A DNA stretch of 49,945 nucleotides from Mannheimia indoligenes (lineage in GTDB: Bacteria; Pseudomonadota; Gammaproteobacteria; Enterobacterales; Pasteurellaceae). The translations under genes were made by a program, and so were the position numbers. The DNA is taken from positions 1 through 49,945 of the forward strand of contig NZ_JBAJJM010000016.1 in assembly GCF_036880405.1 (NCBI RefSeq), given 5' to 3'. The notes beneath the pieces are model-generated. The model had not been told where the DNA came from. It did not search any database and saw only the letters and a program-made list of their open reading frames with translations. Position 1 is the stretch's first letter; each line of letters begins with the position of its first letter. This document shows, piece by piece, positions 16,329-23,750 of the stretch.

Positions 16329-17072
16329 ATGAAAAAAATCATCAGCATTGCACTACTTATGCTTTCATCAACGGGGTTTGCGAATAGCCCGATTAAAGCC
16401 CAAACAATGAAATTGGTGGATAACGAGGCGAAAAGTTTGGAGCTTTGCCGCCAGTTACCGAAATGTGGGAGTTTAGTGAGGTTATACCAAGCAGCAAATG
16501 GCGACCTCTACTTGAGCGATGGCACACCTCAGTTAGCCCTTTTCCCGAAAAGTAATGGCTATAAACTGAAAAATCATTGGGATTTTTCCAATTATCAACA
16601 TCGGGCAGGTAATTTTGCTGAGCTAGAAGCAGAACCCCATTATAGCATTGCTCCTGCTCTTTACCCTTTGGCAGAGGGGAAATGGGCAATAGCGTTAGAG
16701 AAAGCCTGGTCTGAAATGTATTCGGGCGGTTCTCGTAGTGCCAGTTTTGCCGATTTCTTACAAATCAATGAAGACAACAGTTACCAACTCGCATTACAAG
16801 CCATTTACTTTTATGAAGGCGAGATGATTAGAGCCTGTTTTAGTGAAGAAGATGTGCAAAAATTACACCAATGCCACGATACAGCAGATACGATTTTGAA
16901 AATCCGCTATCAAGATGTCGGCAAACCTTACTACCAATGGCATTTAACCTATACGCAAACAGAGCAGCATTCTACAGACAAAAAGCCGCGTAAGCTCAAA
17001 GAGTGGACGAACACCGTAATGCCATTTGATAAATGTAATGTGCAAGCATTATGCGATGATGAGGAAGATTAG
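16329..17072 (+). CDS. Unknown exported protein with paired cysteines
   Basis: A 247-residue protein with a clear signal peptide (MKKIISIALLMLSSTGFANS, cut after about residue 19). The mature part has six Cys in three close pairs (LCRQLPKC, RACFSEEDVQKLHQC, KCNVQALC), which suggests disulfides in a periplasmic protein. The C-terminus is acidic (DDEED). No domain is recognised. It follows another unknown envelope gene and precedes dut by 59 bp. Confidence 0.72.
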   Translation: MKKIISIALLMLSSTGFANSPIKAQTMKLVDNEAKSLELCRQLPKCGSLVRLYQAANGDLYLSDGTPQLALFPKSNGYKLKNHWDFSNYQHRAGNFAELEAEPHYSIAPALYPLAEGKWAIALEKAWSEMYSGGSRSASFADFLQINEDNSYQLALQAIYFYEGEMIRACFSEEDVQKLHQCHDTADTILKIRYQDVGKPYYQWHLTYTQTEQHSTDKKPRKLKEWTNTVMPFDKCNVQALCDDEED

Positions 17073-17131
17073 AAAATTTGCTTTTATCGCAAGCGGTCAA
17101 AAATGAACAAAATTTTACAAAAGGACAAATA

Positions 17132-17587
17132 ATGAAACAGATCGATTTAAAAATTTTAGACAGCCGTATCGGCACGGAATTTCCTCTCCCGACCTATGCA
17201 ACAGAAGGCTCCGCAGGCTTGGATTTACGAGCGTTAATTAATGAACCGCTTACGGTTAAAGCAGGCGAAACGGTTTTGATCCCAACAGGAATTTCAATTT
17301 ATATTGCCGATCCAAACTTAGCAGCAGTGATCTTACCCAGATCGGGCTTAGGGCATAAAAACGGGATCGTGTTAGGCAACTTAGTTGGCTTGATTGATAG
17401 CGACTATCAAGGTCCGCTAATGGTTTCGCTTTGGAACAGAAGCCAAGACGATTTTACCGTGAATGTGGGCGACCGTATCGCTCAGCTTGTTTTCGTCCCA
17501 GTAGTTCAGGCAAATTTCAACATCGTGCAAGATTTTGAGCAAACCGAGCGTGGTGAAGGTGGTTTCGGGCACTCCGGCAAGCAGTAA
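17132..17587 (+). CDS. dut: Deoxyuridine 5'-triphosphate nucleotidohydrolase
   Basis: Homotrimeric dUTPase that cleaves dUTP to dUMP and pyrophosphate, keeping uracil out of DNA. The ATG at 17132 (MKQIDLKILD) is the conserved start, giving 151 residues; an open frame extends 18 codons upstream. Motifs include GSAGLDLRA, PRSGLGHKNGIVLGN with the catalytic loop, LIDSDYQG, and the C-terminal GEGGFGHSG phosphate-binding motif. It lies 15 bp before slmA, as in E. coli. Confidence 0.97.
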   Translation: MKQIDLKILDSRIGTEFPLPTYATEGSAGLDLRALINEPLTVKAGETVLIPTGISIYIADPNLAAVILPRSGLGHKNGIVLGNLVGLIDSDYQGPLMVSLWNRSQDDFTVNVGDRIAQLVFVPVVQANFNIVQDFEQTERGEGGFGHSGKQ

Positions 17588-17602
17588 GTAGTAGGGTGAG
17601 CA

Positions 17603-18208
17603 ATGATAGAACCTAAAATTAAAATGCCGAAAAAATCGGTAGTGGAACGTCGCCAGCAGGTACTGGAAGTGTTAATCGGTTTGTTAAATTCTGAAGATGG
17701 GATGCAACGTGTAACTACCGAGCGTTTAGCTGCGGCGGTGGGCGTATCGGAAGGAGCGTTGTATCGCTATTTTCCAAGCAAAACAAAAATGTTTGAAGCA
17801 CTTATCGAGAAAATCGAGCAAACGCTAACCAGCTACATTCACGCCAATAAACGCCAAGATAGCAGTGCAAATTCAGTACGTGCCATTCTTTACACTATTT
17901 TGGAATTTGCTCGTAAAAATCCTGGCGTAACTCGCATTCTGACAGGGCACGCCTTAATGTTTGAAGATGATATTCTGAAAGTTCGTGTCGCCAAATTCTT
18001 TGATAATTTGGAATTACAATTTTCCAATATCTTGCAACTCAGCAAGCTGCGTGAACGTAAATCCTTTGAAGATGAAAGAGCGTTGGCAGGTTATTTGGTA
18101 AATTTCTGCGAAGGGCAATTTTTACGTTTGGTTCGCTCAAATTTCAGCTATAACCAGCATCAACATTTTGAAAAACAGTGGGCATTTATCAAGCCTTTAT
18201 TTGATTAA
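17603..18208 (+). CDS. slmA: Nucleoid occlusion factor SlmA
   Basis: TetR-family DNA-binding protein that blocks FtsZ assembly over the chromosome. The 201 residues include the N-terminal helix-turn-helix (TERLAAAVGVSEGALYRYFPSKTKMF, about residues 33-58) and the SlmA-specific C-terminal part (FLRLVRSNFSYNQHQHFEKQW). Its position after coaBC-dut matches E. coli. It probably shares a transcript with yheU. Confidence 0.95.
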   Translation: MIEPKIKMPKKSVVERRQQVLEVLIGLLNSEDGMQRVTTERLAAAVGVSEGALYRYFPSKTKMFEALIEKIEQTLTSYIHANKRQDSSANSVRAILYTILEFARKNPGVTRILTGHALMFEDDILKVRVAKFFDNLELQFSNILQLSKLRERKSFEDERALAGYLVNFCEGQFLRLVRSNFSYNQHQHFEKQWAFIKPLFD

Positions 18209-18210
18209 TT

Positions 18211-18429
18211 ATGATTATACCTTGGCAAGACTTAGAAGAATCCACATTGCATAATGTGCTGGATTCTTTCATTTTACGAGAAGGCACAGACTACGGTGAA
18301 ATTGAGCTTTCTTTGGCAGAAAAAAGAGCTCGCTTACTCGCCCAACTAAAGGCAGATAAAGTGGTCATCGTTTGGTCTGAATTGCACGAAAGCCTTGATA
18401 TTAAAGACAAAAAATCTTTCTTAGGCTAA
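18211..18429 (+). CDS. yheU: YheU-family protein (UPF0270)
   Basis: A 72-residue protein beginning MIIPWQDLEESTLHNVL, with FILREGTDYGE and VVIVWSELHESLDI, the signature of the YheU family. It starts two bases after the slmA stop, so the two are very likely co-translated. Function is unknown; in E. coli yheU lies close to crp, and here crp follows as well. Confidence 0.88.
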   Translation: MIIPWQDLEESTLHNVLDSFILREGTDYGEIELSLAEKRARLLAQLKADKVVIVWSELHESLDIKDKKSFLG

Positions 18430-18491
18430 TAGTTAATTTCGTGCTAGAATCTCGAAAATTTAACCTAGTATAAAGAGTTATAGGAAATACT

Positions 18492-19166
18492 ATGCAAGAT
18501 ATGACGCTCTCAACAGCACCACTTGAAAATGTAACACCTCCGCCCTCGATTCACGATCCTGCGGTTGAGTGGTTTTTAACACATTGTCATATCCATCGTT
18601 ATCCTGCGAAATATACACTAATCCATGCAGGAGAAGATGCTCAATCACTTTTTTACATTGTTAATGGTTCGGTATCGGTTTACATTAAAGATGATGAAAC
18701 CAAAGAGATGCTTTTAACCAACTTAGGTACGGGTGAATTTGTAGGCGAATTAAGTCTGTTTGAAGAAAAAGTGCAACAACGCACCGCTTATGTTCGAACT
18801 AAAGGAGCGTGCGAAATTGCGGAAATTTCCTATAAAAAATTCAAACAACTTGTGCATTTAAACCCTGATATTTTGATGTATTTATCGGCACAAATGGCTC
18901 GCCGTTTACGCCAAACTTCACGCCAAGTGGGAAATCTCGCCTTTTTAGATGTGGCAGGACGTATTGCTCAAACATTACTCAACTTAGCCAAAATGCCTGA
19001 TGCAATGACTCACCCACAAGGTATGCAGATCAAAATTACCCGCCAAGAAATCGGGCAAATGGTCGGCTGCTCGCGTGAAACTGTTGGACGCATTATGAAA
19101 ATGCTGGAAGACGAAGGTCTAATTTCTGCACACGGCAAAACCATTGTCGTATTCGGAGCAAGGTAA
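18492..19166 (+). CDS. crp: cAMP receptor protein
   Basis: Global transcription factor that binds cAMP. The 224-residue protein has the cyclic-nucleotide domain (GEFVGELSLFEE and RTAYVRTKGACEIAEISY, which contact cAMP) and the C-terminal helix-turn-helix ITRQEIGQMVGCSRETVGRIMKMLE, with the Arg-Glu-x-x-x-Arg recognition residues. It is slightly longer than E. coli CRP at the N-terminus. With Sxy (not in this window) it would act at the three CRP-S sites found here, and alone at the cpdA site. Confidence 0.96.
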   Translation: MQDMTLSTAPLENVTPPPSIHDPAVEWFLTHCHIHRYPAKYTLIHAGEDAQSLFYIVNGSVSVYIKDDETKEMLLTNLGTGEFVGELSLFEEKVQQRTAYVRTKGACEIAEISYKKFKQLVHLNPDILMYLSAQMARRLRQTSRQVGNLAFLDVAGRIAQTLLNLAKMPDAMTHPQGMQIKITRQEIGQMVGCSRETVGRIMKMLEDEGLISAHGKTIVVFGAR

Positions 19167-19269
19167 TACTAAATGTAGAGGTGGGTCCTGTGCCTGCCTC
19201 AAATCTCAATTGCAAAATTTGATAAAAATATTACCGCTTGTAATTCCCACTTCTTAACGTAACCTAATA

Positions 19270-20301
19270 ATGATGAAACACAGTTTAAGCTCTTTTCACA
19301 CGTTCCACTTGCCTGCAAACGCCACGCAAATTATTGAATTTACCAGCGTTGAACAACTACTCACAGAATGGCAAAAAGCTTTTAATGCTCAAATGCCGAT
19401 TTTAATTCTAGGGCAAGGTTCTAACGTCTTGTTTTTAGAAGATTTTGACGGTGTAGTCTTAGTTAATAAACTAAAAGGGATCGAACACCGTGAAGATGAA
19501 CAATTCCACTACTTGCACGTTCAAGGTGGGGAAAATTGGCACGAATTAGTGAAGTGGACATTAGCACGTAACATTGCAGGCATTGAAAATCTTGCGTTAA
19601 TTCCTGGTGTGGCAGGCTCTGCCCCAATTCAAAACATCGGAGCTTATGGCGTAGAGTTTGAGCAAGTATGTGATTTTGTCGAAGTGATAAATTTACGTAC
19701 AGGCGAACGCTTTACGCTTTCAAAAGAAGAATGCGGTTTTGGCTACCGTGAAAGTGTATTTAAACACCAATATCGTGATGAATTTGCGATTATTTCCGTT
19801 GGTTTAAAATTTGCTAAAGCGTGGCAGCCTGTACTGACTTACGGCTCGCTTACTCAATTTGATCCGCAAACCGTTACGCCCCAACAAATTTTTGATGAAG
19901 TTTGTGCCGTTCGCTCCTCAAAACTACCGAACCCGGATGAATTTGGTAACGCAGGCAGTTTCTTTAAAAACCCGATTATTTCACCTGAGCAATTTGCAGA
20001 TGTACAAGCAAAATTCCCAACTATTCCAAGCTATCTACAGCCCGATAGCTCAATCAAATTAGCCGCAGGTTGGTTAATTGACCAAGCAGGCTTAAAAGGC
20101 TTACAAATTGGCGGTGCAGCGGTGCATACTCAGCAAGCCTTAGTCTTAATCAACAAAGAAAATGCCACAGGAAAAGACGTTGCGGAATTGGCAAAAACCG
20201 TTCGCCAACGTGTGCGTGAAAAATTTGGAGTGGAAATCCAGCCTGAAGTACGTTTTATTGGCAAAAATGGCGAAGTGGATAGCGAGCAAATCACTCGCTA
20301 A
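19270..20301 (+). CDS. murB: UDP-N-acetylenolpyruvoylglucosamine reductase
   Basis: FAD-dependent reductase that makes UDP-N-acetylmuramate for peptidoglycan. The 343-residue protein is of the type I (E. coli-like) form: GQGSNVLF and PGVAGSAPIQNIGAYGVE in the FAD domain, and GSFFKNP carrying the active-site Ser. Two adjacent ATG codons (19270, 19273) make the exact start uncertain by one residue. It is followed by birA after 11 bp, as in E. coli. Confidence 0.96.
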   Translation: MMKHSLSSFHTFHLPANATQIIEFTSVEQLLTEWQKAFNAQMPILILGQGSNVLFLEDFDGVVLVNKLKGIEHREDEQFHYLHVQGGENWHELVKWTLARNIAGIENLALIPGVAGSAPIQNIGAYGVEFEQVCDFVEVINLRTGERFTLSKEECGFGYRESVFKHQYRDEFAIISVGLKFAKAWQPVLTYGSLTQFDPQTVTPQQIFDEVCAVRSSKLPNPDEFGNAGSFFKNPIISPEQFADVQAKFPTIPSYLQPDSSIKLAAGWLIDQAGLKGLQIGGAAVHTQQALVLINKENATGKDVAELAKTVRQRVREKFGVEIQPEVRFIGKNGEVDSEQITR

Positions 20302-20312
20302 GAGAGGTAAGA

Positions 20313-21074
20313 ATGAAGCTCAACCAAGCCCAAATTCAAGAAGCACTACTCTGTGGACAAGCCATTGTATTTGATGAAATTGGTTCAACCAACGAGTATT
20401 TACTCACTCATCATCAAACATTAGAAAATGGCTCAATCTGCCTTGCCGAAAAACAGACTGCCGGGCGTGGTAGACGTGGGCGAACGTGGTATTCTCCGGC
20501 AAGCGAAAATCTCTATTTTTCCATTTTATGGCATTATCCAAATGAAGAAGCAGCAAATCTGCCATCACTTAGCCTTGTAGTAGCGTTAATTATTGCCGAA
20601 AGCCTCTGTGCACAAAATGTGGATGATATTCAAATCAAATGGCCAAATGATATTTACTATAAAGGTAAAAAAATGGGTGGTATTTTGCTGGAAAGCCAAG
20701 CCACTCGCAATAGCTTAAATTTAGTGATTGGCATTGGTTTAAATTTGGGTATGACAAAAGTGGACGAAACCATTGTTACCCAAGCGTGGGCGGATTTATC
20801 ACAATATCATTTCGACCGCAACAAACTAGTCTGCCATTTAGCCTTTGAGTTGCAAAAAAATCTCAAAATTTACCCGCTTGTCGGCTTCTCTCACTACGCT
20901 GAACGCTGGCAAAAATTCGATATTTTCTACAATAAACCGGTGAAATTAGTAACAGAAACCAGCGAAATTCACGGCACCTCACTCGGCATTAACGAACAAG
21001 GCGAGTTAATCCTCCGACAAGGCGAAACCATTCAATATTTCGGTATTGGAGAAATGTCGCTTCGGGCAGATTAG
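20313..21074 (+). CDS. birA: Biotin-[acetyl-CoA-carboxylase] ligase, without the repressor domain
   Basis: Attaches biotin to AccB via biotinyl-AMP. The 253-residue protein has the GRGRRGRTW biotinyl-AMP loop (about residues 51-59), IKWPNDIYY, and the C-terminal SH3-like domain. E. coli BirA is 321 residues with an N-terminal winged helix that represses bio genes; here the protein begins at the equivalent of the ligase domain (MKLNQAQIQEALLCGQ), so it should be a monofunctional ligase. It is adjacent to murB and ends before an uptake-sequence hairpin. Confidence 0.93.
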   Translation: MKLNQAQIQEALLCGQAIVFDEIGSTNEYLLTHHQTLENGSICLAEKQTAGRGRRGRTWYSPASENLYFSILWHYPNEEAANLPSLSLVVALIIAESLCAQNVDDIQIKWPNDIYYKGKKMGGILLESQATRNSLNLVIGIGLNLGMTKVDETIVTQAWADLSQYHFDRNKLVCHLAFELQKNLKIYPLVGFSHYAERWQKFDIFYNKPVKLVTETSEIHGTSLGINEQGELILRQGETIQYFGIGEMSLRAD

Positions 21075-21081
21075 CTTCTTA

Positions 21082-21137
21082 CAAGCGGTTAAATTTTCCA
21101 TATTTTTTGCAAAAAATAGGAGAAATATGACCGCTTG
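21082..21137. terminator. Opposed uptake sequences between birA and the antitoxin gene
   Basis: CAAGCGGT (21082-21089) and ACCGCTTG (21130-21137) are inverted repeats between convergent genes and enclose TTTTTTGCAAAAAA, which can itself fold. A likely bidirectional terminator. Confidence 0.55.
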
Positions 21138-21141
21138 CAAT

Positions 21142-21453
21142 TCAAAGAATTGCTATAATCCCTTTATTTTGAACAATCGTAAGTAGCTTTAATGCTGCAC
21201 CACTCGGTTTTTTGATCCCTCTTTCCCAATCTGAAACCAGATTTTTGCTTACATTTAAATAATGAGCAAAAACACTCTGAGAAAAGGCTTCTCTCTCCCT
21301 AATTTGTCGAATTTCTTCAGGTGCAAGAGGTTTAATCGGCGTTAAGCATAATTTATCAAAACTTCTCATTGTTTTTTTAGGAATAATACCTACCTCGTGT
21401 AGATCACTTGCATTATCGTGCAGCATTTCTAATATATTACTTTTATTCGTCAT
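21142..21453 (-). CDS. HTH antitoxin of a type II toxin-antitoxin pair (NadS/HigA-like)
   Basis: A 103-residue protein from the ATG at 21453 (MTNKSNILEM), which has an AGGA site 8 bp upstream; a farther in-frame ATG at 21477 is less likely. The second half is an XRE-type helix-turn-helix (IREREAFSQSVFAHYLNVSKNLVSDWERGIKKPSG) preceded by KPLAPEEIRQI, the signature of the NadS group (COG2944). It overlaps the toxin gene by 11 bp and comes second, the toxin-first order of higBA-like loci. It should neutralise the toxin and may repress the operon. Confidence 0.85.
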   Translation of the reverse strand: MTNKSNILEMLHDNASDLHEVGIIPKKTMRSFDKLCLTPIKPLAPEEIRQIREREAFSQSVFAHYLNVSKNLVSDWERGIKKPSGAALKLLTIVQNKGIIAIL

Positions 21454-21832
21454 CTGATATTTCCTGTTTGATTTCAATCAGCTTATTATTTTGTAGCAAT
21501 AAGTTTAGTTCATCATCTGTTAATTGTTGATATATTTTTGATAGGGCTTTCAACGCTATAAATTCAGCAGCAGACAAATTTTCTTGCTGATTTTTCGCAA
21601 AACCTGCAACAAAATAACTGCGATTATTTATTTGATAAAAAATAATCATTCTATAGCTACCTGAACGTCCACGCCCGTTGGTGGCTATTCGTTGCTTAAT
21701 AATGAAATGCCCTAAATCAGCATCAATAAGTCCTTGATTTGCTCGATATATAGCCTCCAGCAATATTTCATCACTAATTTGAGCTTTTCTCGCAAATTTT
21801 TCAAAAGCTTTTGTCTTAAATATTTTTTGCAT
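21443..21832 (-). CDS. RelE/ParE-superfamily toxin (COG4737-like)
   Basis: A 129-residue basic protein. The N-terminal part fits RelE-type toxins paired with NadS-like antitoxins: FEKFARKAQISDEILLEAIYR, then KQRIATNGRGRSGSYRMIIFYQ and FVAGFAKN, with several Arg and Lys that could contact mRNA or ribosome. The family is known as host-inhibition of gene expression (HigB-like) toxins. It is first in the operon. A CRP-S site lies 82-103 bp upstream, so expression should rise during competence, as for toxTA of Haemophilus influenzae. I cannot say whether it is a true orthologue. Confidence 0.83.
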   Translation of the reverse strand: MQKIFKTKAFEKFARKAQISDEILLEAIYRANQGLIDADLGHFIIKQRIATNGRGRSGSYRMIIFYQINNRSYFVAGFAKNQQENLSAAEFIALKALSKIYQQLTDDELNLLLQNNKLIEIKQEISDDE

Positions 21833-21913
21833 ATATTGTCATCTTTAGAATGATATTTCAATCTAATTTAATAATGCAGAAAATCTTTAACAAGTACAAT
21901 TAACTTATTTCTA

Positions 21914-21935
21914 TTTTTCGATGCAGATCGCAAAA
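21914..21935 (-). promoter_or_regulatory. CRP-S site of the toxin-antitoxin operon
   Basis: Minus strand TTTTGCGA-TCTGCA-TCGAAAAA, the same design as the sites before radC and comN. A weak -10 (GTTAAA, 21891-21886) lies near class II spacing towards the toxin gene. The site also lies about 120 bp before dppA on the other strand, but spacing to its possible -10 (TAGAAT, 21960-21965) is less suitable. Confidence 0.8.
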
Positions 21936-21975
21936 ACAGTTATTGGCATCTTCTCTCTTTAGAATTATTAGTTAT

Positions 21976-21986
21976 AACAACACACC
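21976..21986 (+). promoter_or_regulatory. C/A-rich element in the dppA leader, possible GcvB target
   Basis: AACAACACACC lies in the 5' leader expected from the TAGAAT -10 at 21960-21965. The sRNA GcvB represses dppA in E. coli and acts in Pasteurella through C/A-rich sites. The gcvB gene is not in this window. Confidence 0.35.
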
Positions 21987-22056
21987 TTTTGTTCTTTACT
22001 CTCAATATAAGAAAAGGTACTCTTTGTCGGTTAGCTCTAAGATAACGGAGAAAAAT

Positions 22057-23703
22057 ATGAAATTTTCAACTTTAACGAAAGTAAGTGCAGGCGTATTTGC
22101 AGCTTTAGCATTAGCCGCTTGTGATGATAAAAGCGAAAACAAAGCAACTACGACTGTAGCAGCAAAACCGGCTGTAGAGAAAACTTTTGTAAACTGTGTG
22201 AGCCGTTCGCCAACTGGCTTTAGCCCTATTTTAATGATGGACGGTTTATCTTATAACGCCAGCTCGCAACAAATTTATAACCGCTTAGTGGAATTTGTAC
22301 CGGGCACAACGGATATTGAACCAGCATTGGCTGAAAGCTGGGAAATCAGCGAAGATGGTTTAACTTACACCTTCAAATTACGTCAAGGTGTGAAATTCCA
22401 TTCAAATAAAGATTTCACCCCAAGCCGTGAGTTAAACGCAGATGATGTGGTGTTCTCATTCAACCGCCAACTAGACAAAAATCACCCATATCACACGGTT
22501 TCTAAAGGAACTTATCCGTACTTCAATGCGATGAAATTCCCAACGTTATTAAAATCGGTAGAGAAAGTGGACGACAGCACGGTGCGTATTACCTTAACCA
22601 AACGTGATGCCTCGTTCTTATCGAGTCTTGGTATGGATTTCACTTCGATTTATTCTGCGGAATATGCGGATAAAATGATGAAAGCCGGCATGCCTGAAGC
22701 AGTAGATACCACACCAATCGGCACAGGTCCGTTTGTATTTAGTGGCTATGTGTTAGACCAAGCAAGCCGTTATGTGGCAAACAAAGAGTATTGGAAAGGC
22801 AAGCCGGATATCGACCGCTTAATTTTTGAGATTGTGCCGGACGCAACCGCTCGCTATGCGAAATTACAAGCTGGTCAATGCGATTTAATGGACTTCCCGA
22901 ATGCCACCGACATCGAGAAAATGAAAACCGATCCGAAGGTCAATTTATTATCTCAACCGGGCTTAAACATTGCTTATGTGGCGTTCAACACCGAAAAAGC
23001 TCCGTTTGATAACGTGAAAGTTCGCCAAGCATTGAATTTAGCGGTAGATAAAAAATCAATTATTGATGTGGTTTATCAAGGCAACGGCTTTGCGGCAAAA
23101 AACCCTCTTCCACCAACAATCTGGGGATATAACGACAGCTTACCTGAGTCTGAATACAACATCGAAAAAGCGAAACAATTATTAGCAGAAGCAGGATTCC
23201 CGAACGGTTTTGAAACCGATTTATGGGTGCAGCCTGTAGTGCGTGCTTCTAACCCGAACCCACGCCGTATGTCAGAAATTATCCAAGCGGACTGGGCAAA
23301 AATCGGTGTGAAAGCAAATTTAGTAACCTACGAATGGGGCGATTACATCAAACGTACCAAAGCAGGTGAATTAACTGCGGGGACTTACGGTTGGTCTGGC
23401 GATAATGGCGATCCGGATAACTTCTTATCTCCACTGTTCGGCACGCCAAACGTGGGTAACAGCAACTATGCACGCTTTAGCAATCCAGAGTTAGATGCGT
23501 TATTGGAAAAAGCATTAGGCTCATCTGATAAAGCAGAACGCACTAAGTTATACGAACAGGCTCAAGTGATTTTAAGAGAGCAAGCACCTTGGATTAACGT
23601 AGCTCACTCAATTAACTTTGCCCCAACCAGCAAACGTGTTGAAGGCTACAAACAAAGCCCATTCGGATATACTTACTTATATCCTGTGAAGATTGTAGAT
23701 TAA
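22057..23703 (+). CDS. dppA: Periplasmic dipeptide/heme-binding lipoprotein (DppA/HbpA type)
   Basis: Substrate-binding protein of a peptide ABC transporter, SBP family 5. The ATG at 22057 follows a CGGAG site and opens a lipoprotein signal (MKFSTLTKVSAGVFAALALA, lipobox LAAC), giving 548 residues; the longer open frame from 21943 is not supported. The sequence follows E. coli DppA closely (RELNADDVVFSF, NPIGTGPF-like TPIGTGPF, WTGDNGDPDNF-like WSGDNGDPDNF). In Haemophilus the relative HbpA binds heme or glutathione, so substrate is uncertain. No dppBCDF genes are beside it. Confidence 0.9.
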   Translation: MKFSTLTKVSAGVFAALALAACDDKSENKATTTVAAKPAVEKTFVNCVSRSPTGFSPILMMDGLSYNASSQQIYNRLVEFVPGTTDIEPALAESWEISEDGLTYTFKLRQGVKFHSNKDFTPSRELNADDVVFSFNRQLDKNHPYHTVSKGTYPYFNAMKFPTLLKSVEKVDDSTVRITLTKRDASFLSSLGMDFTSIYSAEYADKMMKAGMPEAVDTTPIGTGPFVFSGYVLDQASRYVANKEYWKGKPDIDRLIFEIVPDATARYAKLQAGQCDLMDFPNATDIEKMKTDPKVNLLSQPGLNIAYVAFNTEKAPFDNVKVRQALNLAVDKKSIIDVVYQGNGFAAKNPLPPTIWGYNDSLPESEYNIEKAKQLLAEAGFPNGFETDLWVQPVVRASNPNPRRMSEIIQADWAKIGVKANLVTYEWGDYIKRTKAGELTAGTYGWSGDNGDPDNFLSPLFGTPNVGNSNYARFSNPELDALLEKALGSSDKAERTKLYEQAQVILREQAPWINVAHSINFAPTSKRVEGYKQSPFGYTYLYPVKIVD

Positions 23704-23720
23704 TGAAATCAGAGATAAAC

Positions 23721-23746
23721 AAAAGCCACCGAAAGGTGGCTTTTTT
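23721..23746. terminator. Terminator between dppA and ptrA
   Basis: A perfect 10-bp stem, AAAAGCCACC/GGTGGCTTTT, with a GAAA loop and T run. It serves the two converging transcripts. Confidence 0.9.
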
Positions 23747-23750
23747 CTAC

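Noticed and set aside
21943..22056. Upstream start for dppA
   Set aside because: It would place 38 residues before a clear lipoprotein signal, and it begins next to the CRP-S site.
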